DNA from: Zea mays
Lineage: Eukaryota > Streptophyta > Magnoliopsida > Poales > Poaceae
NCBI RefSeq assembly: GCF_902167145.1
Contig: NC_050097.1
Span: 172,204,923-172,268,922 of the forward strand
Length of the DNA stretch: 64,000 nucleotides
Reading direction: 5' to 3'
Shown: positions 35,074 through 47,400 of the stretch, piece by piece
How positions within the stretch are numbered: the stretch's first letter is position 1
How the letters are laid out: each line of letters starts with the position of its first letter
Program-made: the position numbers and the translations under genes
The notes under the pieces: generated by a model
Seen by the model: the letters and a program-made list of their open reading frames with translations, nothing else
The model's database searches: none
What the model was told of the DNA's origin: nothing

Positions 35074-35303
35074 GAAGAAAATTAAATTACCAAGGAATTA
35101 AGTTACAAATTTTGATTTTTTTTTTGTGGGTCTCTAGATGATGGATGTGTGAGACTATAGAGGAGTACCATTTTGCATCCTAAATGCACAGAATTTTTTG
35201 CCCCTTCGGCCCCACCTCGTGATCACCCGTTCCGTGCTGCTCCGCCTGCCCCACAGCCTACAGTTGGGAGTTCAAACTTCGAGAGCCGAAGCGAAGCGGG
35301 GCC

Positions 35304-38300
35304 ATGGGGAGATCACGAGCGACTGCCGCCGCCGCCACCTCCAGGCCCAGGCGCAACCCCAAGCCAAAGCCGGACTCCCCCTTCCTCTCCCCGCTCGCGT
35401 CGCTGTCTGCCACACCGCGCATCCGCACCCGCAAGGGCGCCATCCGCCGCGGCGGCCCCTCCCACGCGTCGTCGTCGCCGGGTTCTTCCCCCACCGGTCT
35501 CAACGTCAGATTCCTTTCCTCGCCGGGCTCCGCCTCCCCGTCGAAGCCCAAGCCGAAGCTAAGGTCCAGTGCCAAGCCCAAGTCGCGCCCCTCCTTCGTC
35601 TCCCCGCTCTCGTCGCCGTCACCCGCACCACGTACCCGCAAACGCACCGTCCGCGGCGTCGGCTCCTCACCTGCGTCGTCGTCGCCGGGGTCCTCTCCAG
35701 CCGAACTCAACATCAGCTTGCCCTCCTCGCCGGGCTTCTCCGCCTCCCCGCCGAAGCCCAGTGCCAGGGCCAATCTCGCCGCGCGCGCCCCCTTCGTCGC
35801 TAGCCCCCGCACCGCCACACCTTCCCCCGCCGCGTCTCCCCAGCCTGCTTCGGTGTCGGCGAAGGGGTTATCCAGCGTCGGAGACCTCAGGACCGCCGTC
35901 GCCTCACAGATGGAGAACCTCAAGCGCCGACTCGACGCGCTCCATTCCCGCGCTCACGACGACCTCGATGCGTCCTTCTCCCGCATCTCCAAGCGAATCA
36001 AGGTGAGCCCGCTGCGAGCCTTTCCCGCACCCCGCTGCCCTCCCAGTTGCATTGGTGTTTGGCTTCGAGCTTCGTGGTTTGTTTCGCCGGGTCCTGCCAA
36101 CACGAACTGCTCCAGATTGTTGGTTGATGTTGTAGAGTGCTACTGTGCTAGCGTGTAAGGGACTGGAGATAACCATTGGCACTGTTTGGGACAGTATTTT
36201 TCTAAATAGGTTTTCTCTAGATTTCTAGATAGTCTAACTTTTAGATTTCTAGATAGTCTAACTTTCAAGAGAATCTAGATATCGCGAGGCTTGCATGTGG
36301 ATTAAGATAAAAGGGTCCGCACGGTTTAGGGTTTAGGAAGCGGCAGATTTCTCCCGCCGTGACTACTGCGCGGATTTTGTATTCATGTTGATTTGGACGA
36401 TGAAGCGTTTGGATGTCAGAAGCTGAATCTGACGGCTATAATTCTGCTAGAAGCCGATTCTGATGACCTACAGTCTCTGTCAAACTGTAGATTGAGCAAG
36501 ACTTTGTTTATTTACATATTTGAATTTTCTCTGTTGTGCTGAACATCTGAATTTTCTACGATTGACATTTGAAGTGCTATATCTGAGTTTCTAAAATTGG
36601 TATAGGTTACTATGTCTAATTTTATACAATTAAAACATGCTCAATGTGCGTACTCTAGCCCTGTTTGTTTCCTTTTAGGATTATGTAATCCATAAGGTGG
36701 ATTATAAGCACCTATCGATCTGCTTATGGATTATAATCTAGATATCTAGATTATATAATCCACCTAATAATCTGTGTTGTTTGTTTACCTCTCAACTTAT
36801 TTAAGCTAAATTATATAATCTAGAGGGTAAACAAATAAGGCCTCTATCGGCGGAGATAGTTGATATATGTTGGGACAAGTCGAAATTCTGGAAAGAATAA
36901 CAACAAGACAACATCATTATTTTCGAAATGCTCCTTCCCTCCGAAGGTTTCAAAGGAAGAAGGTATGTGACATAACTTCGACAGTCATAACAAGTGAGAT
37001 CTATAGAATTGACGTGTAAGAGAGTTCAACATCAGGCAAAATCCTGCTTATATGAATACATATACCAAAGCACAGAAAATACAGATGCACAATACATGGG
37101 CTTTGGCTTGATAATACTTTGGAGGCTCTCCACACTATGAGATGCTAGAGACGCAGGGTTACAAATGGCCAATCACTATAGTATTGGTACTGGTAATCTA
37201 TTTATAAGGAGACGGGTCGGTATACATCTTCGTACGAAATTACAAATGTCACCGCTATTACACCGTAGCCCTTCGTTATTGAGCGAGTACGATTACGTTC
37301 GTCGTGCACACCTTTCCTTCATGGAAACCTTGTTCGCTTTCCTTCTCCGAAGCTTCTTCCGAAGATGCAGAAGCTTCACTTTTCCTTGCTTTGGCTCCAA
37401 TGTAAACTTCGGCTTTTCGTATCGTCCAAACCTTCTTTAAGTGATGATATTTGACTTTAATTGAGGCCCTTATCATAAGAAAGATGTCTAAACAATGGCC
37501 TTGTTAATATGAACCTTTGGATATATAAGATGTTTTGTAGCATACATGTAAACATTTACGGATAAAATACAAATTCATGGAAAGAGTAGTGTATCTGGAC
37601 CCCCTCCCTTTATAGGTTTGTGGCATTAGTGTACAAGTGATACATGGATTTTCTTGGCAAGAGTTTATGTTTTAAGTGTTGTATCATGAAACGACACTGA
37701 ATGGGGCAATCTTGTCTGTATTGTAAACATCCCAATACCTAAGTATGTAGATTTGTTTTGCTAATTCATTTCAGAGGACATTTTTTCGTATCAATAGAAA
37801 AAATGATTAGTTCCCCAGGAGCATTTAACCAATACTGCCTTTGGAGATCCATGAGATTATAATTGTAACTGGTACAATAACATGGTCAATAAATTTTATT
37901 CACTCCTTGCTTGTAGTTCATTTATGTAGGTAAAAATTTGCTCAAATTGCATGGTGAGCAGTTCCATGCAAATTTTGTATTAATAGAGCATTTTCCACAC
38001 CAAAATGTTAACCCACACTCTGATACACACACAGTCTAGTTAATCCACAGATAACGCAGTTTATTTGTTTTGGGTGTTCTATTTGCTCTAACATATGTAA
38101 GATCCTAATTCCCTTTTTCAGACCCAAAACCAAGCCTGTCAGCATCTGGCAGATGAAGTTGACAAGGAGCACAAGAAGATGTCTGATAATATAAAAGAAA
38201 GTTCTGAGATTGCCAGGGTACAAATATTTTAGGCCTGTAGCATCTGGAAAATTTCTGTTTTTTTTGGTATTCTAATGCCTCTCTGTCATTTTCAGGCAAA

Positions 38301-39850
38301 GTACAAGCAGATCATCGCAGAGGCACAAGCTTCCACAACTCGTGGTACTATGCACATACTACACTTTAAAAGTTTATGTTCTCTCTTTGACTTACACCAT
38401 TCTCTTGCTTCTAGAGTTAAGATTGCAGAATATGGTCATAGTTAAATAATGATAGGTGGAAATCAGGACATATCTATGTCCATGTTCTGTTCCTCTGGTT
38501 TTAACATTCCTGATTAGGTTGATCCTAAATTGTCTTTGCATAAATGTGGTCTTTGTTAACTGTTACTAATCTCTGTATGTTATTAGCATAGCTTAACTCT
38601 TACATTATGTCGGTCTTCTGTCTTCTCCATTCTCATTTGTCTCTAATGGTTAGTGTGCAAGGTGACTATCCCTGAGATGACAAAATCTGTGGAGAAAGCT
38701 ATTGATGGTCTGTGTACCCGATATAATATCTCAATGCCAGTTTAATTACCAAGTACAAGTTCTACTCACTACACTTCTGAGTAAGTACCACTACATACCG
38801 TCTTACCCTCTGATGACTGATGATTGCTATGTCCTTATCTCTAGTTTAATGTAGCCTTTTTTTTTTGCTAAATTAGTTGTATGAGGATGCCTTTATATTT
38901 CTGATTGATACTGAGATGTCACTGAAAGTGTTGTCTAATATCTTCCCTTTGTAAACTTTTTATGCTTTGATGTCATCCTACGTGCTTGTAAGCAAGTCGG
39001 GGAATGCAAAAACCTTGCAATAGCTTCTGTGGACAACCCATTGGTAGTTAAACTTTAGACATCACTGTTGTTGCTATAAATAGTGTTGGAAATACAGTGC
39101 AACTTTGGCTTGGTTGGCTGTGAAATATTTTCATTTAGCCTGTGCAGTGAACACAGTGAACACCGTTAAACTTATGATCTATTTCATATTTCAGTTTATT
39201 TATACTAAGGCAATTTGCACTCACCTCCAAGGTGCATATGTAGTATCCTATGTTCAAAATTTACCTAATGACTTTGTTAAAGCTTGCGTGTAACATATGA
39301 TATATTTTTTTTCTCTGTATGATATAACCACTTGTCCATTTGGCTGTAAAGGGGCTGTTCCTTTGGTACTAAGCCCGAGTTTGGTTTGAGGGACTAAAGA
39401 TTAGTCCCTCCATTTTAGTCCACATTTAGTCCCTAAATTGCTAAATGGTAGGACTAAAACAAAGACTACTGTTTTAGTCTCTAGTCCTTCAAGGGGTGAC
39501 TAAAAGAGACTAAACCATATTATAATTTCACCTTTTGTCCCTCTTTTATTTTAGTTGCACTAATGACAGAAGAATACTAAGAGGTATTTTGGTCCTCTTA
39601 TGATTTATTTAATGCTTTTTGAATACTTTGTCTCTAGAACCAAACATGGTAGAGACTAAACTTTAGTCTCCTAACTAAACTTTAGTTCCTGAACTAAGGA
39701 ACCAAATAGGTCCTAAGATGTGTTTCCTTTCCTTTGCAGATAGCCTTCACATCAATCTGAGATGGTGTGATCGTTATTTCGACATCCGTAGATAATCAGT
39801 AGAGTACAGGGACATATAAATATCGAATAAAGTTCATGAGCATTGGAAAG
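35304..39850 (+). CDS. Host gene, unknown 311-aa Ser/Pro-rich coiled-coil protein, 4 coding exons
   Basis: Exon 1 is 35304-36002 (ATG in good context, GCCATGGG; 233 codons), exon 2 38122-38217, exon 3 38296-38344, exon 4 38654-38745 (stop TAA). All introns are GT...AG and the phases agree (0, 0, 1). A further GTAAGT at 38781 and TTTGCAG at 39739 suggest a 3'UTR intron; AATAAA at 39826-39831 is a possible polyadenylation signal, so the end is approximate. Residues 1-175 are basic, Ser/Pro-rich and likely disordered, with two copies of a unit of about 60-70 residues (F.SPL.S...R.RK...SSPGSSP..LN). Many SP/TP pairs could be CDK sites. The C-terminal half (about 190-311) is charged and helical (VDKEHKKMSDNIKESSEIAR) and may form a coiled coil, ending YNISMPV. 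This suggests a nuclear or chromosome-associated protein, but I do not recognise the family and found no catalytic motif. Confidence 0.72.
36215..36268. repeat. Short tandem duplication in intron 1
   Basis: AGATTTCTAGATAGTCTAACTTT occurs twice in a row (about 36219-36265), a unit of about 24 bp. Confidence 0.7.
36661..36842. mobile_element. MITE in intron 1 of the host gene
   Basis: Ends CCCTGTTTGTTTCC and GTAAACAAATAAGG are imperfect inverted repeats. The inside is palindromic around GGATTATATAATCC-type motifs. It looks like a common grass MITE; no clear target duplication. Confidence 0.6.
36868..37500 (-). repeat. Solo Tat-type LTR in intron 1 of the host gene
   Basis: The plus-strand left border TGTTGGGACAAGTCGAAATTC resembles the border at 63358, and the CTTCG/CGAAG-rich composition and minus-strand TATA motif (plus CTATTTATAAGG near 37198) are like the other Tat LTRs. 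The right border is uncertain. Confidence 0.5.
39373..39713. mobile_element. Tourist-like MITE, 341 bp, in the 3'UTR intron
   Basis: TAA target duplication at 39370-39372 and 39714-39716. Degenerate terminal repeats (CCGAGTTTGGTTTGAGGGACTAAA ... TTAGTTCCTGAACTAAGGAACCAAATAGG) with inner ACTAAA/TTTAGT repeats. It lies inside the proposed 3'UTR intron 38781-39739. Confidence 0.8.
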
Positions 39851-40260
39851 TATGTAATATCGAGAGCTTATCATCATCTGTATGACTATCCCATTTTTCC
39901 GCCGACTTCAATCCGTAGCAAAGCAGGCCATGGAATACTAAACTGCTGTTTCGTCTGAGAAATCTTCATCTAACAGTCAACACCAGCTTAATGTAATATA
40001 CTACCCTGCTCGAGTTATTTTCTCTAAGGATTGGAGATGAACTTCTCTACGATCGTCCAAAGCTCAGACCACATTTGACTTCCCTTCATTTTGCAAGCTG
40101 CCGATGCACCATTTTTTTTGGGTGGTTTCAGTATTGACATATTGGCTGACGAGAAGCAGAACATGCACTTGAAATAGCCCAAGCTGACTTAAATAGAATC
40201 TGAATCAGACGCGTGTTTCGGTTACATCTGCCGCAGTAGCAAGCCACAAACCGAATGTAA

Positions 40261-40550
40261 GGGTGTTTGGTTTCTTGAGTCATTTTTAGTCACTAAATTG
40301 TCAAACAATATAATTAAAGAAGTCGTTTTAAATAAAAAATCTAGGAACTAGAAATCAAACTATTCAAAATGAGGTAGTGCATTGTAGGTCTATTTCTCAA
40401 ATTTGGTGTGATAACTCCTTTCTAATATTAGTACTAACTAACTATGAGCAATAAAGTAGTGATGGATCAACTTATTCCATTACATAAACCAAACAAAAAA
40501 GTAATAAGTGAGAAGATTATGGACTAGTTTATTTTTCAAACCAAACACCC
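40261..40550. mobile_element. MITE, 290 bp, downstream of the host gene
   Basis: Perfect 13-bp terminal repeats GGGTGTTTGGTTT / AAACCAAACACCC. Flanks TAA and TAT could be a 3-bp duplication with one change. A third partial end (AAACCAAACACCTCC) follows at about 40559-40573. Non-coding. Confidence 0.7.
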
Positions 40551-40813
40551 TATAAAAAAACCAAACACCTCCTTATAAGATAAACATAAAACTAGAGATC
40601 CAAGAAATTTAGTCGAGCCTAGACACGAAGAAAGCTTTGTATTAAATATAACAGAATAGTTGTGATTTTTATTTTCTTATCGTACTATTTGTCTATATAT
40701 TGAATACGATAGAATAACTTCCCTTAGAAAAATTAAGAGCTCAATTTGACTCCCATCCAACTATTGTGCCTATAAAGATTTTAATCATCATTTACAGGGT
40801 TTACTAAAGTAGA
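40551..40813. other. Intergenic AT-rich DNA between MITE and CACTA element
   Basis: No gene or repeat border recognised apart from the MITE-end fragment at 40559-40573. Confidence 0.5.
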
Positions 40814-40990
40814 CACTATAGAAAAACTAGAAAAATACGTCGACCTGGAATTTCTTAATCAGGTTAAGAACGTCGGTTTTATGTGACCAACGTACTTAAG
40901 GGTAAGTACGTCGGCCAAAGTGTCAGCCCATGAACGTATGTCGGCTTTAACAGGGCCAACGTTCTTATTGGTTTTAAGAAATCACGTGTC

Positions 40991-42084
40991 GACTCCTCAT
41001 TTTTCCTTTTCTCTCTCTTCTGGCTTTCTGTCTCGCGCACGCGCGCCGCCTCTTCGCCCGTTGCCTGCCGTTGATAAGCCGCCCAGAACCGAGAGCCGCC
41101 ACCTCGAGCCGTCGTCGGGAGCCACGTGCCTTCACTGTAATTTAGTTTTGTATTATTTGCTCTGTTAGAATTTAGTGGTGATGTTGTACAAATATGATGA
41201 AGTAATTGATTTTAGGGTGTTATATTTGAGTGATGTTGTTTATTGTGATGAAATAATTGATTTTAGAGAGATCAAAAACAAAAACATGTGATACAAAACC
41301 ATTTGACACAAAACCATTATTGATTTCAGTGATAAAGTTGTTGTTTATTGTGATGCAAGCGGTCCAATAATAAATATAGACATACATATAAACTACATTC
41401 ATATGTTACTTAATGAACATATGATTAGTCTAAAACGAATTATACTTTGGTAAATTCTAGTCGCTTATTTTTTCTAAACCATCATTCTAACTTGTGTAGG
41501 TGATATTGCCACCAACGTCCGCGCTTCCCTACCTAGATCAAGGTGATTAATTATCTGCTACTTTGTTTGTCTAATAAATTTGCTACATTTCTTAATTATT
41601 GCTACATTTGTTGCTAATAATGTTTTATTTGATCATTTGTCCACATTTACCTTTGTTGCATAATTACTTACGTGTAGGACACGCACTTAGTAAAACAAAT
41701 GTGTCACCCGTTTGGGAACAACACATCTCATATTTACCTGTGAGGTGCATAGTCCGAATTGTCCAACATATTTTGGACAGCCTGAGAATGACATCCTTTG
41801 CGTATTATTTGGTTCACGACCCGTGTACGTTCTGCTCGTGGTTTCAGCAGCATAACCCTGTTGTTCTCCGGCTTTCGGAGAACAGCGGGGTTATGCTGCC
41901 GAAATCACGAGTGGAAGGTACACGAATCAGACCAAATAACACACAACAACTGCCATTTTTGGGTTGGTTTAGGACCTATCCTCTTCCTAATAGGGTTTGT
42001 AGTTGTGAATTGGTTAGTAACACTGCACACTGCACATGTTTGTCATGCATGATGAGTATCTACGTTTTTCCATTAGCTTTGGAA
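40991..42084 (+). other. CACTA 5' leader region
   Basis: A GC-rich patch at about 41030-41130 is followed by AT-rich DNA with a duplicated TGATGTTGTTTATTGTGATGAAATAATTG motif (about 41232-41262, with a shorter copy near 41335). It contains the long inverted repeat listed separately. I see no reliable coding exon. Confidence 0.45.
41806..41940. repeat. Inverted repeat, arms of about 60-65 bp, 5-nt loop
   Basis: Arms meet at CTCCG-GCTTT-CGGAG (41866-41880). The GGGTTATGCTGC block on the right pairs with GCAGCATAACCC on the left, and pairing continues with mismatches to the ATTTGGT / ACCAAAT ends. RNA from either strand would fold into one long hairpin. Confidence 0.8.
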
Positions 42085-43730
42085 ATGGGTGACGATCGAA
42101 GAAGGGCTATGTACGATGGATTCAACAGTAACACTCTGGGGCACTTTGATGCATGGGTTAAGGTTGCTGACGAATTCGTGGTGCGCACATTTGCTGGGGA
42201 GCCTCGTGTCGTAACCTAATCCGATTGGACAAGTTTGACCTCTCCCTTCATATTTGCAAAGATGACTTTGGCGTGAGCATGGAGAGGTGGATGCTCCTCC
42301 GGAGTCGAACACAGACAAGGACATAGACCAAATGGAGGACATGTTAGATGACACCCGACATGAGTATCCAACACTGGAGACCGACCGACCCCCGCCAGAG
42401 GAAGTGCAACAGTTTTACAAGTTGCTAGAAGCCGCAGATGCAAAAGCGCACGAGGGCATCAACATGACTATACTTTTGGTCGTAACATGACTTATGGTGA
42501 TGAAGTTAAAGTACAACTTCTCAAATAACTGCTACAACGATATCGTGAAGCTAATTATTGATCTCATCCCGGCTAACCATAAGATACCAGAGAACTTGTA
42601 TCAATATAAAAAAATTGTCCTGGGTCTCGACATGAACTATGCGTGCGAAAATAATTGCATGTTGTTCTGGAGGGATCACGAGAATGACACCCATTGCATG
42701 TACTGCAACAAATCAAGGTATGAAGTGGTGGTGGACGAGGAATGGATTGAGGTTACTACAAAAGTCCCGGTGAAGTAGTTGCAGTACATGCCTATTACTT
42801 CGTGGCTTAAAAAGTTGTTTCTAAATCAGGAGACAACGAAGCAAATGAGATGGCACAAGGAAGGGGATCATCAGGACCAAGATCCGGATATCTTTTGCAT
42901 CCATCATATGGCGAGGCATGGCAGGCACTTGACCGTTTTGATCTAGAATTAGCAAGGGACCCAATAAGTGTTCGTCTTGGTTTGTCGACGGACGGATTCA
43001 TTCCTTTCAGCAGAAATTCCACTCCGTACTCGTGTTGGCCGGTTTTCATGATGCCATACGATCTCTCCTACCAAATGCATGAAAGAAGAGGTCATGTTTC
43101 TTGCTTTGGTTATTCTGGGCCCTAAGGATCTGTGTACGAAAATCAATGTATTTATGCAACTGTTGATAGAACAGCTGAAAGTGTTGTGGAAAGGGGGATG
43201 GAGGCTTATGATAACCATCTGAATTGTAGATTTAATCTACGAGCGGCATATCTATGGTCAATTCATGATCTCTTGGCATATGGCATTTGGTGAAGGTTGT
43301 GTGTCCATGGTAGGTTGTGTTGTCCGATATGTATGAGTCGTAAGCATATAGGTTCAAGCATGGAAAAAGGAAACATTTTGTGATGTGCACCGATGTTTCC
43401 TACCTGCCAATCATCCTTTTAGAAAATATACAGTCATTCCGGAAAGGCAAGAAGGTTAGAGATGGGCCTCCGAAGCGACAAACATGTGAAGATATCATGA
43501 GACAGCATCATGACCTAAAACCGATAGAAGGAGGTGGGTTCGAAGGGTACGATAAAGAACACAACTGGATGCACATCTCTCCTTGGGAGCTACCATACAC
43601 GAAGGCATTGATCTTGCCCCATAACATAGATTTGATGCATCGGGAGTGTAATGTTGCTGAAAGCATGAAAGCTCTCTTATGTGTTTTGATGGTTTGGATG
43701 ACAACCCAATTAAATGACTGTCATGTGTGT
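42085..43730 (+). pseudogene. CACTA transposase remnant (TNP2-type), N-terminal part
   Basis: Met at 42085 opens a short transposase-associated segment (DRRRAMYDGFNSNTLGHFDAWVKVADEF). After several stops, 42494-42778 encodes a TNP2/Transposase_21-like block (MNYACENNCMLFWRDHE, then a Cys-rich C...C pair). Fragments in all frames continue to about 43730 (HDLKPIEGGGFEGYDKEHNW, HNIDLMHRECNVAESMKALL). Many stops and frameshifts; no function remains. Confidence 0.75.
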
Positions 43731-43734
43731 TAAG

Positions 43735-45611
43735 TGTTGGACATGTGCTTATTATAAAGCTTGTAAAGTTCAACACAAGTGTTCAAGAGTGATGATCCAA
43801 AGGCTGAGTTGATTATGGTTGTAGACATCACAAGTGAAGGAGAACATTGCTTATGTGAGACTTGGTGTGCATATCTTGGAGACAACTGGTCAAGTCAAGG
43901 ATAGAGGCAAGAAGAGCTTCGAGCTACCGAGGGCACATGAGAAGGTCAAGGAGGCCGAGGAACCCAAAGCCAGGGGTGAAGAATACTTGTAAAGTCAAGG
44001 ATTGATCGAGTTGTGAAAAGATATGGTGTATCGAGAATAAATGTCTAAGGACATGACTTACAACCAATGAGATAACATTTATGGTTATGTGGTGTAAGTC
44101 ATAAGGCTCAAGATCAAGCTCAAGACATAGAGCAAGGTCACTAGAAGGAGAAGTAGTGTCAAAGCCAGAACCTGGAAGCAACCCAAAAGAGAGTGTTGGA
44201 GCTCATAGATGGCAATCAGGATCAAGTCTTGGAGACTTGGAGTCCAACATCAACCTCAAACAGGCCAAAAGGAGCAAAACGACGATGAAGGTTAAGTATG
44301 TAGGTTTAATTGTTAAAATATGTTGCATGCACCTTCTACTATGCGTATGACACTTTGGTTTTGCTCTATAACCATGTTTGTAGAGAAAGTGTTATTTAGA
44401 GCTCTGTTCAAGGTGAAACAGAAAAGCTGGGAAAAGATATGAAAAGAGGTAATCTTCTAGGACTCAGTCAATTAAATTATACTCTAAATGTGTTTGTCTA
44501 AGTCACAGGAAGATCCTCCCAAGAGTTGAAGTAAAGTGGAGAAGAAAAGGAGGGAAAAGCAAGTTTGGGCTACTGTTTGGGTAGCACCGAACAGTCCGGT
44601 GCACCCCCACCGGATAGTCTGGTGCCCTCGGCGGCCAATTGATTAGCCTTGGGTGTGTTAGCTAAAAATGTCGGACAGTCTGGGCCCTTGCTCCAAACAG
44701 TCTGGACCCAGTCACCGGATAGTTCGGTGGTCCTCGGAGGCAACGACTAGGTGGACACGCCACCAGCACCAACGGGCAAACTGGAGCAATGGACAGTCTG
44801 GTGCAGGCACTAGACAAACCGGTGCCCCATAGAAGCGGAAGGTGGCCAATCAAGGATACGACGATCGTTGGGCGGAGGCGCACGGACAGTCTAGTGCCCC
44901 TCAGAAGTAGCAAATTTTCATAGGATTGAGATATTCGTTGCAAGGAAAGGGGCAACGGCTAGGGGCTCATTTAGGGCTATAAAAGGACCCCCTAGACACC
45001 TTGTTGCAAGACACAAGAGTAGCCAACAAGTCCATATATCATTGTGATCATTTCTCTCTCTCTCTTGTGTATCTCTCCTGTTTGTGTAGAGGCGAAGTTA
45101 TAAGCCTTTAGAGAGAGAAGTGCTGCCTAGAGCTATAGCAAGACCTTGAACAAGTTGTTACTCTACCGGAGCGCTGTCAAGAAGTTTGCAAGCAATCGCG
45201 GCATCGTTGTAACCGACATTAACATAATGGAAAGCTCTATCACATTGACAGATCTGAACAAACAGATGACAGAGTAAGATACTCGAAGCCAAGATGTGGC
45301 TAACTGCAACGAGGACTATACAAGCATTTTAGGCTTGGCTGAACCTCAAGATAAATCCATGTGTCTATGTGCTTTGCTTTGTTCTATGTTTTATTTCCTT
45401 GTCTTGATTGCTTATATACTTGCACTTCAATACTTATCTGTGGTACAAGCTGTCTTTGAAATGCATAATATTTTGAGACATGACCTTCATTTTCGCTGCG
45501 ACCTACTCGATGTGTCTTTCATTCCACCGCGATCTAATCTTCGAGTAAAGTGAGAATTTTCAGTTTTTAAGTAATAATTTTTATTCGCCTATTCACCCCC
45601 TCTATGCAACA
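43735..45611 (+). repeat. Solo LTR (copia-like) inside the CACTA element
   Basis: Starts TGTTGGACATGTGC and ends ...TATTCACCCCCTCTATGCAACA. CTATAAAAGG near 44979 is a TATA box. It contains several (A)CAGTC(C/T)GGTGC motifs at 44590-44910. It separates two parts of the CACTA transposase. Flanks TTAAG and TCCAG do not form a clear duplication, so the borders may be off by a few bases. Confidence 0.6.
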
Positions 45612-47400
45612 TCCAGATCCTATTCCCGGACAAAGAGAACTTTCAAAGCATCATAAGCATGTGCTTCGACTTCACCGGTCAATCCAAAGATAACATCCAA
45701 GCTAGAAAAGACTTAGCCCTTCTTTGTGATCGCTCGCACCTCGAGTTTAAATGCAATGCAAGTGGAAAGGAGAAAAGGACATGAGCTCCTATCGTCTGAA
45801 GCCAAAAGAACGAGAAGAGATACTTGCATGGTTGACAATATTGAAGTTCCATATCGCTATGAGCCAAATATAAAATGGGCAGTTAACCTCGAAACGGGTA
45901 AACTAATTGGGTTGAAGAGTCACGATTACCATATTTTGATGGAAAGAATCTTGCCAGTAATGTTTCTAGATGTTTCAGTACGTGGCTATGGGAGATACTG
46001 GCTGAACTTAGTTTCTTTTATCAATAGATATGTGCAATGGAAATCTCAAAGAAATCGATGAAGAAGCTTGAGAAAGAAATTGTTGTACTTGTTTGCAAGA
46101 TGGAAAAATAGTTTCCACCTGGATTTATGAATTGTATGCAACATTTGCTCGTGCATCTCCCTTGGGAAGCTTTGGTAGGAGGACCTGCACAGTTTAGGTG
46201 GATGTATAGTCAAGAAAGAGAGTTGAAAAAATTTAAAGTGACAGTACGAAACAAGGCCAGTGTAGAGGGCTGCATTGCAGAGGCATTTGCAGCGAAGGAG
46301 ATTACAATATTTTCAAGAAAGTATTCTCATGCAAAAACGACATCAATGCTCACACGACGCGGTGCCAATTCGAACAGCAAGCCCCGGTAACCGAGCTTAG
46401 TGTTTTCCAGTGGCAGGGTAAAGGGGTCGAAACTTCTACCTCACATCTTGTAGATACATCAGAGCGCAAAAAAACCTTGCTTTTCTTGTACAACAATGTG
46501 GAGGAACTTCATCCATATTTTGAAATCTTTGAGAACACGTATCAGGTATCTTCTCAACAACTCACATTGAAGGAATTCGATGACCCACACTTAAACAAGG
46601 TGTCCGACGATCCTTCCTTTGTTCAGTGGTTCCATGAACATGTAACTATCTCCATACCCGTTTTCTTGAACTTCTATTCCATATATTTTGAATAATTTAA
46701 CAATACCAATTTTCTTGCACATGCATGTAGTGTACGAAACCTGATGTTGAAGTCTCTGAGGACTTGGTACAAATATCACATGGTCAATTAACCGCAAAGA
46801 AATTCGATCATTATGATATCAATGGGTACCGTTTTCAAACGAATAAACTTGCATATAATGCTGATAATGAACGATTTGACTATTATGGTATTGTTGAAGA
46901 TATAACTGAGTAAACGTTTGGAGGCCGTAAACCTCTAAGGTTTGTGACCTTTGATTGTATATGGTTTGATCCTCGAGCTGGGACGTGAGTCGACGAGTTT
47001 GGAGTTATCGAGATAAAGCACGCATCACGATACAAAGGTAATGAGTACGGCAATATTGTGCTTGCCCATCAAGTGAATAAGGTGTACTACTTAAGTTATC
47101 TCACCCAAGCTTGAAGCTTGGTGGGATGTCTACAAAGTTAATACATAAGTCCACCTTGAGCGGTATGATAACTACAACGTAAGCGTCACAAATGATGATC
47201 TTTGGGTTATCTATCAAGAAGACGGTGACCAAAGAAACAATGATGACGATGATGATATTGTATCTGAAGGGACAATCCTTGATGAATTAGTTTCTCAACC
47301 CGTCGAACCCATAGAGTTAATGGACGAAGAACCAGGTCCTTCAAATGCAAAACGTCAAAAGTCAACAAGACTTCTTCAAAGACTCATTTAATGCACATGT
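45612..47400 (+). pseudogene. CACTA transposase remnant, C-terminal part (DUF4218, DUF4216)
   Basis: Resumes with MCFDFTGQSKDNIQARKD in a disturbed frame, then a DUF4218-like segment (HLLVHLPWEALVGGPAQFRWMY, near 46140-46205), and a DUF4216-like segment (NGYRFQTNKLAYN near 46822; KPLRFVTFDCIWFDPRAG near 46930-46985). These two domains accompany TNP2 in plant CACTA elements. An acidic tail ends near 47390. Several stops. Confidence 0.7.

Larger units (their letters stand above)
31068..35150 (-). repeat. Degenerate long Tekay-like LTR, probably solo
   Basis: Left border TGTCACACTCGG resembles the border TGTCACACCCGG of the young chromovirus LTR at 6594. Colinear similar blocks follow: GCTCATGACCGTGAGCACGGC (31651) with GCTCATAACCGCGAGCACGGC (about 7249), an ACTCACAAGTCATG block, and a GTAAACAAGGA block (32164 versus 7801). 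The right border is not clear; AT-rich sequence typical of such LTR starts runs to about 35100-35150. Short GC-rich frames at 33380-34120 look non-genic. No target duplication was found. Confidence 0.5.

Noticed and set aside
31051..35165. Inverted flanks CTCTCACATCCATC and GATGGATGTGTGAGAC around the degenerate LTR
   Set aside because: Short and imperfect, with no target duplication; a chance match cannot be excluded.
35258..35923. 221-aa minus-strand ORF opposite exon 1 of the host gene
   Set aside because: Mirror of a GC-rich, Ser/Pro-coding exon; the plus-strand reading has correct splicing and start context.
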